This document shows positions 25,867-34,530 of a stretch of DNA of 59,967 nt, in pieces. Numbering within the stretch: the stretch's first letter is position 1; each line of letters starts with the position of its first letter. A model generated the notes under the pieces. The model was not told the origin of the DNA. It made no database searches and worked only from the letters and a program-made list of their open reading frames with translations. Source of the DNA: JADCCX01 sp031431475 (GTDB lineage: Bacteria > Pseudomonadota > Alphaproteobacteria > Rhizobiales > Beijerinckiaceae); NCBI GenBank assembly GCA_031431475.1, contig JANPDL010000009.1, forward strand, positions 1 to 59,967, in the 5' to 3' direction. The position numbers and the translations under genes are program-made.

Positions 25867-27426
25867 TCACTCCCACTCAATCGTCCCAGGTGGCTTGCTC
25901 GTCACATCATAAACCACCCGGTTGACCCCCTTCACCTCGTTGATGATCCGCGTGGCGCACCTCCCCAAAAACGCCATGTCATAGGGGTAGAAATCCGCCG
26001 TCATGCCATCCACCGAGGTCACAGCACGCAGGCCCAGCACGTGGTCGTAGGTCCGCCCGTCGCCCATCACGCCCACGGTGCGCACGGGCAGCAGCACGGC
26101 GAAGGCCTGCCAGATCGTATCGTAGAGGCCCGCCTTGCGGATCTCGTCGAGATAGATCGCGTCGGCCTTGCGCAGGATGTCGCATTTCTCCTTCGTCACC
26201 TCACCGGGGATGCGGATGGCGAGGCCGGGGCCGGGGAATGGGTGGCGGCCGACGAAGGCGGCGGGCAGGCCAAGCTCGCGGCCAAGTGCCCGCACCTCGT
26301 CCTTGAACAGCTCGCGCAAAGGCTCCACCAGCTTCATGTTCATGCGTGCCGGTAGACCACCCACATTGTGGTGGGACTTGATGGTGACGGAGGGACCGCC
26401 GGAGAAGCTGACGCTCTCGATGACATCAGGATAGAGCGTACCCTGCGCCAGAAACTCGGCACCCCCTATTTTCCTGGCCTCAGCCTCGAACACATCGATG
26501 AAAAGCTTGCCGATGGTCTTGCGCTTGGTCTCGGGGTCGGAGACGCCAGCCAGCGCGCCGAGGAACGTGGCGCTCGCGTCCACCGCCACCAGCGGGATGT
26601 TGTAATGGCCGCGGAAGAGGCTGACGACCTCGTCGGTTTCGCCCTGCCGCATCAGACCGTGGTCGACATAGACGCAGGTCAGCTGTTCACCCACGGCCTC
26701 GTGGATCAGCACGGCGGCCACCGCCGAATCGACGCCGCCGGAGAGGCCACAGATGACGCGGCCCTTGCCGACCTGCGTGCGGATTTTCTGGATCATTTCG
26801 GCGCGATAGGCCGTCATCGACCAGTCCGGCGTGATGCCCGCGATCTTGGTGACAAAGTTGGCGATCAGCTTGCCGCCGTCGGGCGTGTGCACGACCTCGG
26901 GGTGGAACATCGTGGTGTAGATTTTCCGGGCCTCATCCGTGGCGATGGCGAAGGGCGCGTTTTCCGAGGTCGCCTTGACGGTGATTCCCTTCGGCATTTC
27001 CGTGACACGGTCGCCGTGGCTCATCCATACGGGATATGATTTTCCCACCTCCCAAACGCTTTCGAACAAAGCGGATTTTTCCTTGATGATCACATCGGCG
27101 CGACCAAACTCCGCTGCATGCCCACCCTCGACCACGCCGCCCAGCTGCACGGCTGTGCTCTGCTGGCCGTAGCAGATCGCCAGAATCGGCAGGCCTGAAT
27201 CGAACACGGCCTGCGGCGCGCGCGGGCTGCCTTTCTCGGTGACGGAAGCCGGACCACCGGAAAGAATCACGGCTTGCGGCTTCAGACTGTCGAAGGCGGC
27301 TTCTGCCGACTGGAACGGGTGAATCTCGCAATACACCCCCGTCTCGCGGACCCGCCGCGCGATAAGCTGCGTTACCTGCGAGCCAAAATCGATAATGAGG
27401 ACGGAGTTGTGATGGGGTGCGCTCAT
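25867..27426 (-). CDS. guaA: GMP synthase (glutamine-hydrolysing)
   Basis: 519 residues. Converts xanthosine monophosphate to GMP using glutamine and ATP. The N-terminal class-I amidotransferase domain has nucleophile Cys85 in AICYGQQ and a FHPEV histidine near 177. The ATP-pyrophosphatase domain has the P-loop SGGVDS near 229-234, and the C-terminal dimerisation domain ends in KPPGTIEWE. It begins with MSAPHHNSVLIIDFGSQ as in relatives. Its 3' end is a known integration site for genomic islands in other bacteria. Confidence 0.98.
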   Translation of the reverse strand: MSAPHHNSVLIIDFGSQVTQLIARRVRETGVYCEIHPFQSAEAAFDSLKPQAVILSGGPASVTEKGSPRAPQAVFDSGLPILAICYGQQSTAVQLGGVVEGGHAAEFGRADVIIKEKSALFESVWEVGKSYPVWMSHGDRVTEMPKGITVKATSENAPFAIATDEARKIYTTMFHPEVVHTPDGGKLIANFVTKIAGITPDWSMTAYRAEMIQKIRTQVGKGRVICGLSGGVDSAVAAVLIHEAVGEQLTCVYVDHGLMRQGETDEVVSLFRGHYNIPLVAVDASATFLGALAGVSDPETKRKTIGKLFIDVFEAEARKIGGAEFLAQGTLYPDVIESVSFSGGPSVTIKSHHNVGGLPARMNMKLVEPLRELFKDEVRALGRELGLPAAFVGRHPFPGPGLAIRIPGEVTKEKCDILRKADAIYLDEIRKAGLYDTIWQAFAVLLPVRTVGVMGDGRTYDHVLGLRAVTSVDGMTADFYPYDMAFLGRCATRIINEVKGVNRVVYDVTSKPPGTIEWE

Positions 27427-27484
27427 GGAAGCCGTTTAGTGCGGATGGCGGGAGTGGGCAATGGTTTGCTATGGCAACCTTGTA

Positions 27485-27605
27485 CGTGCTTCGAAACGCG
27501 CTTCGCCGCTCCTCAGCATGAGGAGCCCGGGAGTGATATCAGTCGTGGCGCAACACTTCGCGATCCTCATGCTGAGGAGCCGCGTTGGCGGCGTCTCGAA
27601 GCACG
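27485..27605. repeat. Interspersed inverted repeat
   Basis: Arms at 27485-27499 (CGTGCTTCGAAACGC) and 27591-27605 (GCGTCTCGAAGCACG) pair at 14 of 15 positions. A second inner pair of CTCCTCAGCATGAGGA type lies at 27509-27524 and 27564-27578. The layout matches long noncoding hairpin repeats of Rhizobiales. It separates guaA from the divergent puuE and fills most of the 227-base gap. Confidence 0.65.
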
Positions 27606-27653
27606 CACAATGCTGATGCAATCGCTATCGCGACGGCATAAAGAAAATCGTCC

Positions 27654-28598
27654 ATGCACAAAGAGCCTCCCATGTTCGATCCCTCCTCCGCCCCCTATCC
27701 CCGTGATCTCACCGGCTATGGCCGCACCACGCCCGACCCGAAATGGCCGGGCAAGGCGCGGATCGCCGTACAATTCGTGATTAACTATGAGGAAGGCGGC
27801 GAGAATTGCCTGCTGCACGGCGACAAGGCGTCAGAGGCATTCCTGTCGGAGATCGTCGGTGCGATACCATGGCCCGGCCAGCGCAACATGAACATGGAAT
27901 CGATCTATGAATATGGCGCGCGACAGGGTTTCTGGCGTCTCTGGCGGATGTTCACGGAGCGCAAGATGCCGGTGACGGTATTTGGCGTCGCCACCGCTAT
28001 GCTGCGCTCGCCTGAGCAGGTCGCAGCCATGAAGGAAGCAAATTGGGAGATAGCGACCCATGGCCTGAAATGGATCGACTACAAGGATTTCACCTATGAG
28101 GACGAGAAGAAGCACATCCTCGAGGCCGTGCGCTTGCACACCGAAGTGACGGGGTCGCGCCCGCTGGGCTTTTATCAGGGCCGCTGTTCCGATCACACGC
28201 TTAGGATCGTGCTGGAGGAAGGCGGCTTCGAGTATTCCGCCGACAGTTACGCCGATGATCTGCCGTATTACATCAAGGGGCAAAAAGGGCCGCACATGAT
28301 CGTGCCCTATACGCTGGATGCCAACGACATGCGTTTCGCCACGCCGCAGGGCTTCAACGCGGGTGACCAGTTCTACAATTACCTCAAGGACTCGTTCGAT
28401 GTGCTCTATGCCGAGGGCAAGGAAGGGCAGGCGAAAATGCTGTCTGTCGGCCTGCATTGCCGCCTTGTCGGGCGACCGGGAAGGGCGAAGGCGCTGGCGA
28501 GGTTCATGGATCATGTGCTGAAACACGACAGGGTTTGGGTCGCGACGCGTCTCGATATCGCGCGGCACTGGCAAAAGACGCATCCGCCGAAAGCCTGA
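27654..28598 (+). CDS. puuE: PuuE-type allantoinase (polysaccharide-deacetylase fold)
   Basis: 314 residues, cytoplasmic. PuuE enzymes hydrolyse allantoin to allantoate, a step in purine-nitrogen use. The fold is of the carbohydrate esterase 4 type. Family marks are the opening PYPRDLTGYGRTTPDPKWPG, a metal-site-like EIATHGLKWIDY near 130, YQGRCS near 167 and a late LSVGLHCRLVGRPGR. The sequence is PuuE-like throughout rather than chitin-deacetylase-like. ATG 27672 is an alternative start. No other purine-degradation gene is in the window. It ends 2 bases before pdxA. Confidence 0.85.
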   Translation: MHKEPPMFDPSSAPYPRDLTGYGRTTPDPKWPGKARIAVQFVINYEEGGENCLLHGDKASEAFLSEIVGAIPWPGQRNMNMESIYEYGARQGFWRLWRMFTERKMPVTVFGVATAMLRSPEQVAAMKEANWEIATHGLKWIDYKDFTYEDEKKHILEAVRLHTEVTGSRPLGFYQGRCSDHTLRIVLEEGGFEYSADSYADDLPYYIKGQKGPHMIVPYTLDANDMRFATPQGFNAGDQFYNYLKDSFDVLYAEGKEGQAKMLSVGLHCRLVGRPGRAKALARFMDHVLKHDRVWVATRLDIARHWQKTHPPKA

Positions 28599-28600
28599 CG

Positions 28601-29623
28601 ATGCTCCCTCTTTCTCCTCTCGCCCTCACCATGGGCGAACCCGCCGGTATCGGCGGCGAGATCACGCTGAAGGCCTGGCAAGCGCTGCGGGCAACAGGCC
28701 CGGCCTTCGTGGCTCTGGATGATCCGGCGCGGCTGGACGCCATCGCGGCGAGTCTGAAATGGCGCATCCCCATTCATCCCGTACGGGACATGGCGGAGGG
28801 CGCTGCCGTGTTTCATCAGGCGCTGCCGGTGTTGCCGATGCATCTCGGCAAGCCTGCGGTTCCGGGCAAACCGGATCCAGCCCATGCGAGTGCCGTGATT
28901 GCGTCAATCGAACGTGCCGTGTCCCTGGCCCACGCGGGTGACGCCTCTGGCATCGTCACCAATCCCATCCAGAAATCGAACCTGACCGCTGCTGGGTTTG
29001 CATTTCCGGGCCATACCGAATTTCTGGAGCATCTCGCGGGTGATGGCTCAAAAGCACAGATGATGCTGGCCGGACGTGGCTTGCGGGTTGTGCTGGTGAC
29101 AATCCATGAACCACTGATCAAAGCGATCTCGCGGCTCACTGCTGAGATGATTCTTGATGCGGGCTTGCGCGCCGCCGCATCGTTGAAAAGCGATCTGGGT
29201 ATCAGGAACCCGCGCATCGCGGTGGCGGGCCTCAATCCCCATGCGGGCGAGGATGGCACCATCGGCAGCGAGGATATCAGGATCGTCGCACCCGCTGTGG
29301 CCGCCTTGCAGCAGGCCGGCATCCGCGCTTTCGGCCCATTGCCGCCCGATACGATGTTCACGAGCCGCGCCCGCCGGAGCTACGACGTGGCGCTTTGCCT
29401 CTATCACGATCAGGGGCTGATCCCCCTGAAGACGCTCGACATGATGGGTGGCGTGAATGTGACGCTGGGGCTGCGTTTCGTGCGCACATCGCCTGATCAT
29501 GGCACAGCCCTTGGTATCGCGGGCAAGGGTCTGGCTGAAGCCTCCAGTCTGGTGGCAGCGATCCGCATGGCGGCGAAGCTGGCGGAGCGGCGGTTGGCTG
29601 GCGTTCAGGTTGTTTCCCTGTAA
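28601..29623 (+). CDS. pdxA: 4-hydroxythreonine-4-phosphate dehydrogenase
   Basis: 340 residues. PdxA oxidises 4-phosphohydroxy-threonine to 3-amino-1-hydroxyacetone phosphate, the partner of DXP in pyridoxine synthesis. The opening LALTMGEPAGIGGEI is the family signature. Metal-binding histidines are in GHTEFLEHLAG, LNPHAGEDG and YHDQGLIPLK. It starts 2 bases after puuE, so the two are probably co-transcribed. The next-but-one gene is pdxJ, the enzyme that uses the PdxA product. Confidence 0.95.
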   Translation: MLPLSPLALTMGEPAGIGGEITLKAWQALRATGPAFVALDDPARLDAIAASLKWRIPIHPVRDMAEGAAVFHQALPVLPMHLGKPAVPGKPDPAHASAVIASIERAVSLAHAGDASGIVTNPIQKSNLTAAGFAFPGHTEFLEHLAGDGSKAQMMLAGRGLRVVLVTIHEPLIKAISRLTAEMILDAGLRAAASLKSDLGIRNPRIAVAGLNPHAGEDGTIGSEDIRIVAPAVAALQQAGIRAFGPLPPDTMFTSRARRSYDVALCLYHDQGLIPLKTLDMMGGVNVTLGLRFVRTSPDHGTALGIAGKGLAEASSLVAAIRMAAKLAERRLAGVQVVSL

Positions 29624-29656
29624 GGTAGCAGCAGGGGTGCTGGGAGCGCGGCAACG

Positions 29657-30685
29657 ATGATGGGTCGAAGGGAACTGCTGGCCATGGTGGGTGCCCTTGC
29701 GCTCACGCCGAAAGCTTTCGCTCAATCGAGTCAGCCGCCAGTCCAGAACCTGGCGATATTGCAACCAGCGACGGTAGACGCGAACATTCTCGCAAAGCTT
29801 CCCGCCATGCTGCAAGAGCAATTTCCAGCGACCCTCAGCGCCCGTATTGCGCAAAGGGACCGCATCCTCCTCGACTATCGCAGGGAGGGTGTCGCAAAGG
29901 ACGAATTGTTTCGTATCTATTCCCTCACCAAGAGCATACTTGCGGTGCTTGTCGGCATCGCACATGACCGTCAACTCATCCCGTCTCTTGACCGCACTCT
30001 CGCCTCCTATTTCCCCGAGATTGATCTCACCGCTGCCGATCCGCGGGCGCTTGAAGTGACGATCCGTCACGTTCTGACAATGACCGCTGGCTGGAGCACA
30101 TCAGGCCATACAGGCATCCAGCCTCCTCTGGTGACGACGTCCGGTTTCTTCAGGCCCTTTCAAGCCAGCCCGGGCGAAACTTTCATCTATGACAACAATG
30201 CGTCGAATATCCTTGGAATCCTGCTCGCCAGAGCTGTCGGTCAACCGCTTGACGCTTTCACCGAAGAGGCGTTGTTCAAGCCGCTGGGCATCACGGACTA
30301 TGGTTGGCGGCGGACGCCGGATGGCCATCTGGCAACGTCCGGAGGGCTAAGCCTGTCGATCGACTCGATCGTCCGGATCGGGCGGCTCGCAATGCACCGG
30401 GGCGACTGGAACGGTCAAAGGATCCTGAACAGGGCATTTGCCGACGAGATGCTCAGCCGGCGGACGGCGGTGAACTCTCAGGACGGCCTGGACTACGGCT
30501 ATATGTGGTTCGCCCAGCGGACGCCGGATAACAATCAGGAAAGCTATATCGCGCAAGGATTCGGTGGACAGGTGCTGAATATCGTGCCGGGGCTCGACCT
30601 TATCGTAGCAACCACGACGGAACCCGGCGAAAAAGCGAACACGCGTTTCATCCGCGGCGTGATACTGCCTGCCGCACGCGGCTGA
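29657..30685 (+). CDS. Beta-lactamase-fold serine hydrolase
   Basis: 342 residues. The N-terminus MMGRRELLAMVGALALTPKAFAQ looks like a signal peptide with a twin-arginine-like pair. The class C beta-lactamase/penicillin-binding fold has the SxxK motif in IYSLTKSILA (near 90) and a YxN motif in FIYDNNASN (near 178). I do not see a clear KTG box; a glycine-rich FGGQ at 307 may replace it. Such proteins are esterases, peptidases or beta-lactamases. Substrate unknown. It lies between pdxA and pdxJ on the same strand, an unusual position. Confidence 0.85.
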   Translation: MMGRRELLAMVGALALTPKAFAQSSQPPVQNLAILQPATVDANILAKLPAMLQEQFPATLSARIAQRDRILLDYRREGVAKDELFRIYSLTKSILAVLVGIAHDRQLIPSLDRTLASYFPEIDLTAADPRALEVTIRHVLTMTAGWSTSGHTGIQPPLVTTSGFFRPFQASPGETFIYDNNASNILGILLARAVGQPLDAFTEEALFKPLGITDYGWRRTPDGHLATSGGLSLSIDSIVRIGRLAMHRGDWNGQRILNRAFADEMLSRRTAVNSQDGLDYGYMWFAQRTPDNNQESYIAQGFGGQVLNIVPGLDLIVATTTEPGEKANTRFIRGVILPAARG

Positions 30686-30745
30686 CGGGAAGAAGGCTTG
30701 CCTCTTCGCGTCCGCCTTTGTAGTCGGACAACAGGAGTTCCAACC

Positions 30746-31477
30746 ATGAACAAGCTACGCCTTGGTATCAATGTCGATCATGTGGGAACCGTTCGCAACG
30801 CGCGTGGCGGGACGCATCCTGATCCGGTGCTGGCAGCACTTGCGGCCATTGAAGCCGGAGCGGACGGCATCACCGTGCATCTGCGTGAGGACCGCCGCCA
30901 CATCATCGACAGCGATCTCACCCGGCTGAAAAAGCTGCTGAAGGCTCCGATCAACCTCGAAATGGCGGCAACGGAGGAGATGCTTGCCATCGCGCTGAAG
31001 CTGAAACCGCATGCGGTCTGTCTGGTGCCGGAAAAGCGCACCGAGGTCACGACCGAAGGCGGGCTGGATGTGGCTTCGAGAGTGAAGAAGCTGACGCCTT
31101 ATGTCGGCCAGCTTGCCAAGAAGGGCATGCGTGTCTCGATGTTCATCGACGCCGACATCAAACAGCTTGAGGCGTCCAAAGCTGTTGGCGCGGCGGTGGT
31201 GGAATTGCACACCGGTGCCTATGCCCATGCCAAAGGCGCTGTGCGCAAGGCCGAGCTGAAGCGTTTGCAGCAAGCCGCAACAGCAGCCGTTGCACTGGGC
31301 CTCGAGTGTCACGCTGGTCATGGCTTGACCTACGATAATGTCGGACCCGTCGCCGCTATCCCCGAGGTGATGGAGCTGAACATCGGACACTTTCTAATGG
31401 GCGAAGCGCTGTTTGTCGGCATGGCTGCAAGCATCCGCGAGATGCGCCGCCGGATGGATGCGGCGCGGGCGGGTTGA
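30746..31477 (+). CDS. pdxJ: Pyridoxine 5'-phosphate synthase
   Basis: 243 residues. PdxJ condenses DXP with the PdxA product to form pyridoxine 5'-phosphate. All family sites are seen: GINVDHVGTVRNARGG at 6-21, catalytic glutamate in LEMAAT near 72, VPEKR near 103, and histidine in LECHAGHGLTYDN near 195. ATG 30746 follows CAGGAG at 30731, which sets the start; the longer frame from 30698 is rejected. The stop overlaps the next gene's ATG by one base. Confidence 0.97.
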   Translation: MNKLRLGINVDHVGTVRNARGGTHPDPVLAALAAIEAGADGITVHLREDRRHIIDSDLTRLKKLLKAPINLEMAATEEMLAIALKLKPHAVCLVPEKRTEVTTEGGLDVASRVKKLTPYVGQLAKKGMRVSMFIDADIKQLEASKAVGAAVVELHTGAYAHAKGAVRKAELKRLQQAATAAVALGLECHAGHGLTYDNVGPVAAIPEVMELNIGHFLMGEALFVGMAASIREMRRRMDAARAG

Positions 31478-32427
31478 TGTCGGCAACAACTCCCCCGACC
31501 CGCCTGCCGGGAATCGATGTTCTGCGCGGCGTTGCCATCGGCGCGATGATCATCTTCCATTTCGCCTGGGACTTGCGCTTCTTCGGCTTCATCGAGACCA
31601 ACATCAGCCAGCATCCGTTCTGGGCGAATTTCGCGCGCGCTATTGCAGGCTCGTTCCTGATCCTGTCGGGTATCAGCCTCGTGCTGCTGACCCGCGATGG
31701 CTTCGACAGGGAGAAGTTTCTCAAGCGCCTCGGCATCATTGGCGGTGCGGCGCTGCTGGTGACAGTCGTCACTTTCTTCTCGATGCCGGGGGCTTTCATC
31801 TTCTTCGGCATTCTGCATTGCATCGCATTGTCGAGCGTACTCGCACTGCCATTCCTGCGATTGCCGGTTGTGGTGACGGCGGGCGTTGCGGTCGCTGTGT
31901 TTGTGCTGCCGCTTGTTTTCACGCATCCCGTTTTTGATATGTCGTGGCTGCAATGGATGGGACTGGGTACGATTTTGCCGGTCACCAATGATTATGTGCC
32001 GGTATTTCCGTGGTTAGCACTGGCGTTGGCAGGCGTTGTGATGGGCAAATGGATTGTCGCATCGCCGCCGGTCTGGATGCAGGACAAGCCGAAGGGCGCG
32101 CTGGCGTTCACTGCCAGAGCCGGACGCCTGAGCCTGCCGATCTATCTTTTGCACCAGCCCGTGCTCATGGCTCTCATCGGCGCGGCGTCGCTGGCGATGC
32201 CGTCTTCAGGACCGGACAAGATCACGCTCGAATTCCGCGAGGCCTGCCAGACAAGTTGCATCAAGGCGGGCGAAACAGCCGAAGTCTGCGCGCGTTACTG
32301 CACTTGCTCGGAAGGTGATATCCGCAAGGCAGAATTGTGGACGCCGTTGCTGCGCAACAATCTCACGGCAAGGCAGCAGCAGCAGGTGACGGCGATCACC
32401 GAGCAGTGTCAGGTGAAGGCGCGATAG
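31477..32427 (+). CDS. DUF1624/HGSNAT-type membrane acyltransferase with cysteine-rich tail
   Basis: 316 residues with about seven membrane segments. The start PGIDVLRGVAIGAMIIFHFAWDL, with its Asp-Arg and His-Asp residues, fits the heparan-alpha-glucosaminide acetyltransferase-like family, which passes acyl groups across membranes. After the last membrane helix (LPIYLLHQPVLMALIG) come about 70 soluble residues with a C-x3-C, C-x3-C-x-C pattern (CQTSC and CARYCTC). Such a tail is not part of the common membrane core. It overlaps pdxJ by 1 base, so the two are translationally coupled. Confidence 0.82.
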   Translation: MSATTPPTRLPGIDVLRGVAIGAMIIFHFAWDLRFFGFIETNISQHPFWANFARAIAGSFLILSGISLVLLTRDGFDREKFLKRLGIIGGAALLVTVVTFFSMPGAFIFFGILHCIALSSVLALPFLRLPVVVTAGVAVAVFVLPLVFTHPVFDMSWLQWMGLGTILPVTNDYVPVFPWLALALAGVVMGKWIVASPPVWMQDKPKGALAFTARAGRLSLPIYLLHQPVLMALIGAASLAMPSSGPDKITLEFREACQTSCIKAGETAEVCARYCTCSEGDIRKAELWTPLLRNNLTARQQQQVTAITEQCQVKAR

Positions 32428-32452
32428 CTTTAGCAGGGCGACGTTGGATGGA

Positions 32453-33313
32453 CTACCGCGCTCGCACCGGCCCACCATCGGAATAGAGAATGTCCAGTGA
32501 CAATTGCCGGTTGCCGAGCGCCTCCGAATGGAGCTTCCTGACGCCGTGCTCAAGAACCGAAACCGCTGTGGGTTCACTCGCTCTGGCAAAAAGCAACATG
32601 CCGCGCTCGGGCACGCCGATCAGAATTGGACCGCGCGCGGTCGCTGTAGCGCGCGCGAGAAATGCCTGGGAGAGTATGAGGCTCGACTCGGTTTCCTCAT
32701 CGGTTCTTGTGTACCAAACGAGAAGATCGCGTATCTGTTCAATTTTGGCTTCCGCAGCAAGGCGGTCCAGATTGGTGAGAGCAGTAGACTCTGCCTGATC
32801 TCGATTGAGATTCGCCTTTGCCAAAGTTTCGCTGCCGACAGTTGCAATGAAACCGTCTATCTTCTCGGCTATTAAAACATTTAGAGAAGGCGTTATTGCA
32901 GCAAATCTAGAGCCTTCGGGTACTGCATCCTTGCCAATTGTCGGCTTGAGAAAGTCTTGATTTCTTACGATCAGAATAAGCCGATTTGGATCAGGGGCGC
33001 TAGCCTCTCGGCCCATACGGGTAATAGAGCGCTGATAGACATTGATGAAATGGTGATAAATTGCTTCCTTGTCCGCTGTTTTGGCGTCAGCCATTTCGGC
33101 AATCAAATTACCCAGATTGAGCTGGCCCTGAAGACCATGGGCTGAATATCGTATCGTTTTGTCATCATGCGCCTTCAAATCCGAGATGCCCGGGGTGTTG
33201 CGCATATCGCGGAGAACTCGCTGCACCAATTGCATATCCGCATTCGCGCTCCCAAAGCAAAGAAGCGCAAACATTGCGCCAAAAACATAAGGTTTTAGAA
33301 AAACAGGTCGCAT
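32453..33313 (-). CDS. Exported protein, possibly DUF1444-like
   Basis: About 286 residues. A signal peptide (VFGAMFALLCFGSANA) directs it out of the cytoplasm. The body has a weak likeness to DUF1444/YtpQ: ILIVRNQDFL, then IDGFIATVGSETLAKANLNRDQAESTALTNL, with the pattern of a helix that ends in NL. I give it no firm family. ATG 33313 is chosen because the signal peptide begins there; an upstream frame to 33397 is open but unlikely. It is divergent from obgE. Confidence 0.65.
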   Translation of the reverse strand: MRPVFLKPYVFGAMFALLCFGSANADMQLVQRVLRDMRNTPGISDLKAHDDKTIRYSAHGLQGQLNLGNLIAEMADAKTADKEAIYHHFINVYQRSITRMGREASAPDPNRLILIVRNQDFLKPTIGKDAVPEGSRFAAITPSLNVLIAEKIDGFIATVGSETLAKANLNRDQAESTALTNLDRLAAEAKIEQIRDLLVWYTRTDEETESSLILSQAFLARATATARGPILIGVPERGMLLFARASEPTAVSVLEHGVRKLHSEALGNRQLSLDILYSDGGPVRAR

Positions 33314-33416
33314 CGTCGACAATCCCGCGATCAGAAGGCTGAGATTACCTCGCCCTTTGCCAACGTCAATCATCTCCTGCCTTTGCATCCCCGGCAAAAG
33401 CGCCTATCTCACCCCC

Positions 33417-34514
33417 ATGAAATTCCTCGATCAAGCCAAAATCTTCGTTCAGTCCGGTGCGGGCGGCAACGGCTGCATCTCGTTCCGGCGCGAGAAGTTC
33501 ATTGAATACGGCGGCCCCGACGGCGGTGACGGCGGGCGCGGCGGTGACGTCTGGGCGGTCTGTGTCAACGGGCTCAATACCCTGATCGATTTTCGCTATC
33601 AGCAGCACATCAAGGCCAAGATCGGCGGGCAGGGTGCCGGACGTCAGCGCGCGGGCGGCAAGGGTGACGACGCCATCGTGAAAGTGCCGGTGGGGACACA
33701 GATCTTCGACGAGGATGGCGAGACCTTGCTGGCCGACATGACAGAAGAGGGCCAGAGAGTGCGGCTGGCCAAAGGCGGCAACGGCGGTTTCGGCAATCTG
33801 TATTTTGTCTCCTCCACCAACCGCGCGCCGCGCCGCGCCAATCCGGGCCAGCCTGTCGAACAGCGCACGCTCTGGCTGCGCCTCAAGCTCATCGCTGATG
33901 CCGGGCTCGTAGGCTTGCCAAACGCGGGCAAATCGACGTTCCTGGCTTCCACCACGGCGGCCAAGCCCAAGATTGCGAATTATCCCTTCACGACGTTGCA
34001 TCCCGGTCTTGGCGTGGTGCGTCTTGCGGATCGCGAGTTCGTGCTCGCCGATATCCCCGGTCTGATCGAGGGTGCGCATGAGGGCATTGGCCTTGGTGAT
34101 CGTTTCCTTGGCCATGTCGAGCGGTGTCGCGTGTTGCTGCATCTTGTGGACGGGACGGGCGAAGACGCGGGCAAGGATTACAAGGTCGTCCGCAAGGAGA
34201 TCGAGGCTTATGGCGGGGGTCTGGCCGAGAAGCCCGAAATCGTGGCGCTGTCCAAGGTCGATGCGCTCGATCCGGAGACACGCAAGAAGCAGATGCAGCG
34301 GCTGAAGCGTGCGTGCGGGCAGGCACCGCTGGCGCTCTCGGCGGTGGCGCGGCAAGGCGTGCCGGAGGCATTGGCCTCGCTGATCAGGATCATTGACGAG
34401 GCGCGTGAAAGCGACGAAGCGCTGGTGCCGACCAAGGGCATTTCGCTGCTGGGCGGCAAGCGCAAGGCGGCTGAGGAAGACGAGGACGGTGATAACTGGG
34501 AATATGCGCCGTAG
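33417..34514 (+). CDS. obgE: Obg/CgtA GTPase
   Basis: 365 residues. Obg is an essential ribosome-assembly and growth-control GTPase. The glycine-rich Obg domain covers 1-158 (GAGGNGCISFRREKF, GGDGGRGG). The G domain has G1 GLPNAGKST near 166-174, the switch IPGLIEGAHEGIGLG near 212, and G4-like LSKVD near 278. The C-terminal part ends DNWEYAP, as in other Rhizobiales. ATG 33417 is the standard start. It precedes proB-proA-nadD, though an antiporter gene on the other strand interrupts the run. Confidence 0.96.
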   Translation: MKFLDQAKIFVQSGAGGNGCISFRREKFIEYGGPDGGDGGRGGDVWAVCVNGLNTLIDFRYQQHIKAKIGGQGAGRQRAGGKGDDAIVKVPVGTQIFDEDGETLLADMTEEGQRVRLAKGGNGGFGNLYFVSSTNRAPRRANPGQPVEQRTLWLRLKLIADAGLVGLPNAGKSTFLASTTAAKPKIANYPFTTLHPGLGVVRLADREFVLADIPGLIEGAHEGIGLGDRFLGHVERCRVLLHLVDGTGEDAGKDYKVVRKEIEAYGGGLAEKPEIVALSKVDALDPETRKKQMQRLKRACGQAPLALSAVARQGVPEALASLIRIIDEARESDEALVPTKGISLLGGKRKAAEEDEDGDNWEYAP

Positions 34515-34530
34515 GGCCTGACATCATAGT

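Noticed and set aside
22435..25900. A second copy of the guaA end (attachment-site repeat)
   Set aside because: I looked for the TCACTCCCACTCAATCG string on the downstream side and found none, so an island boundary cannot be claimed.
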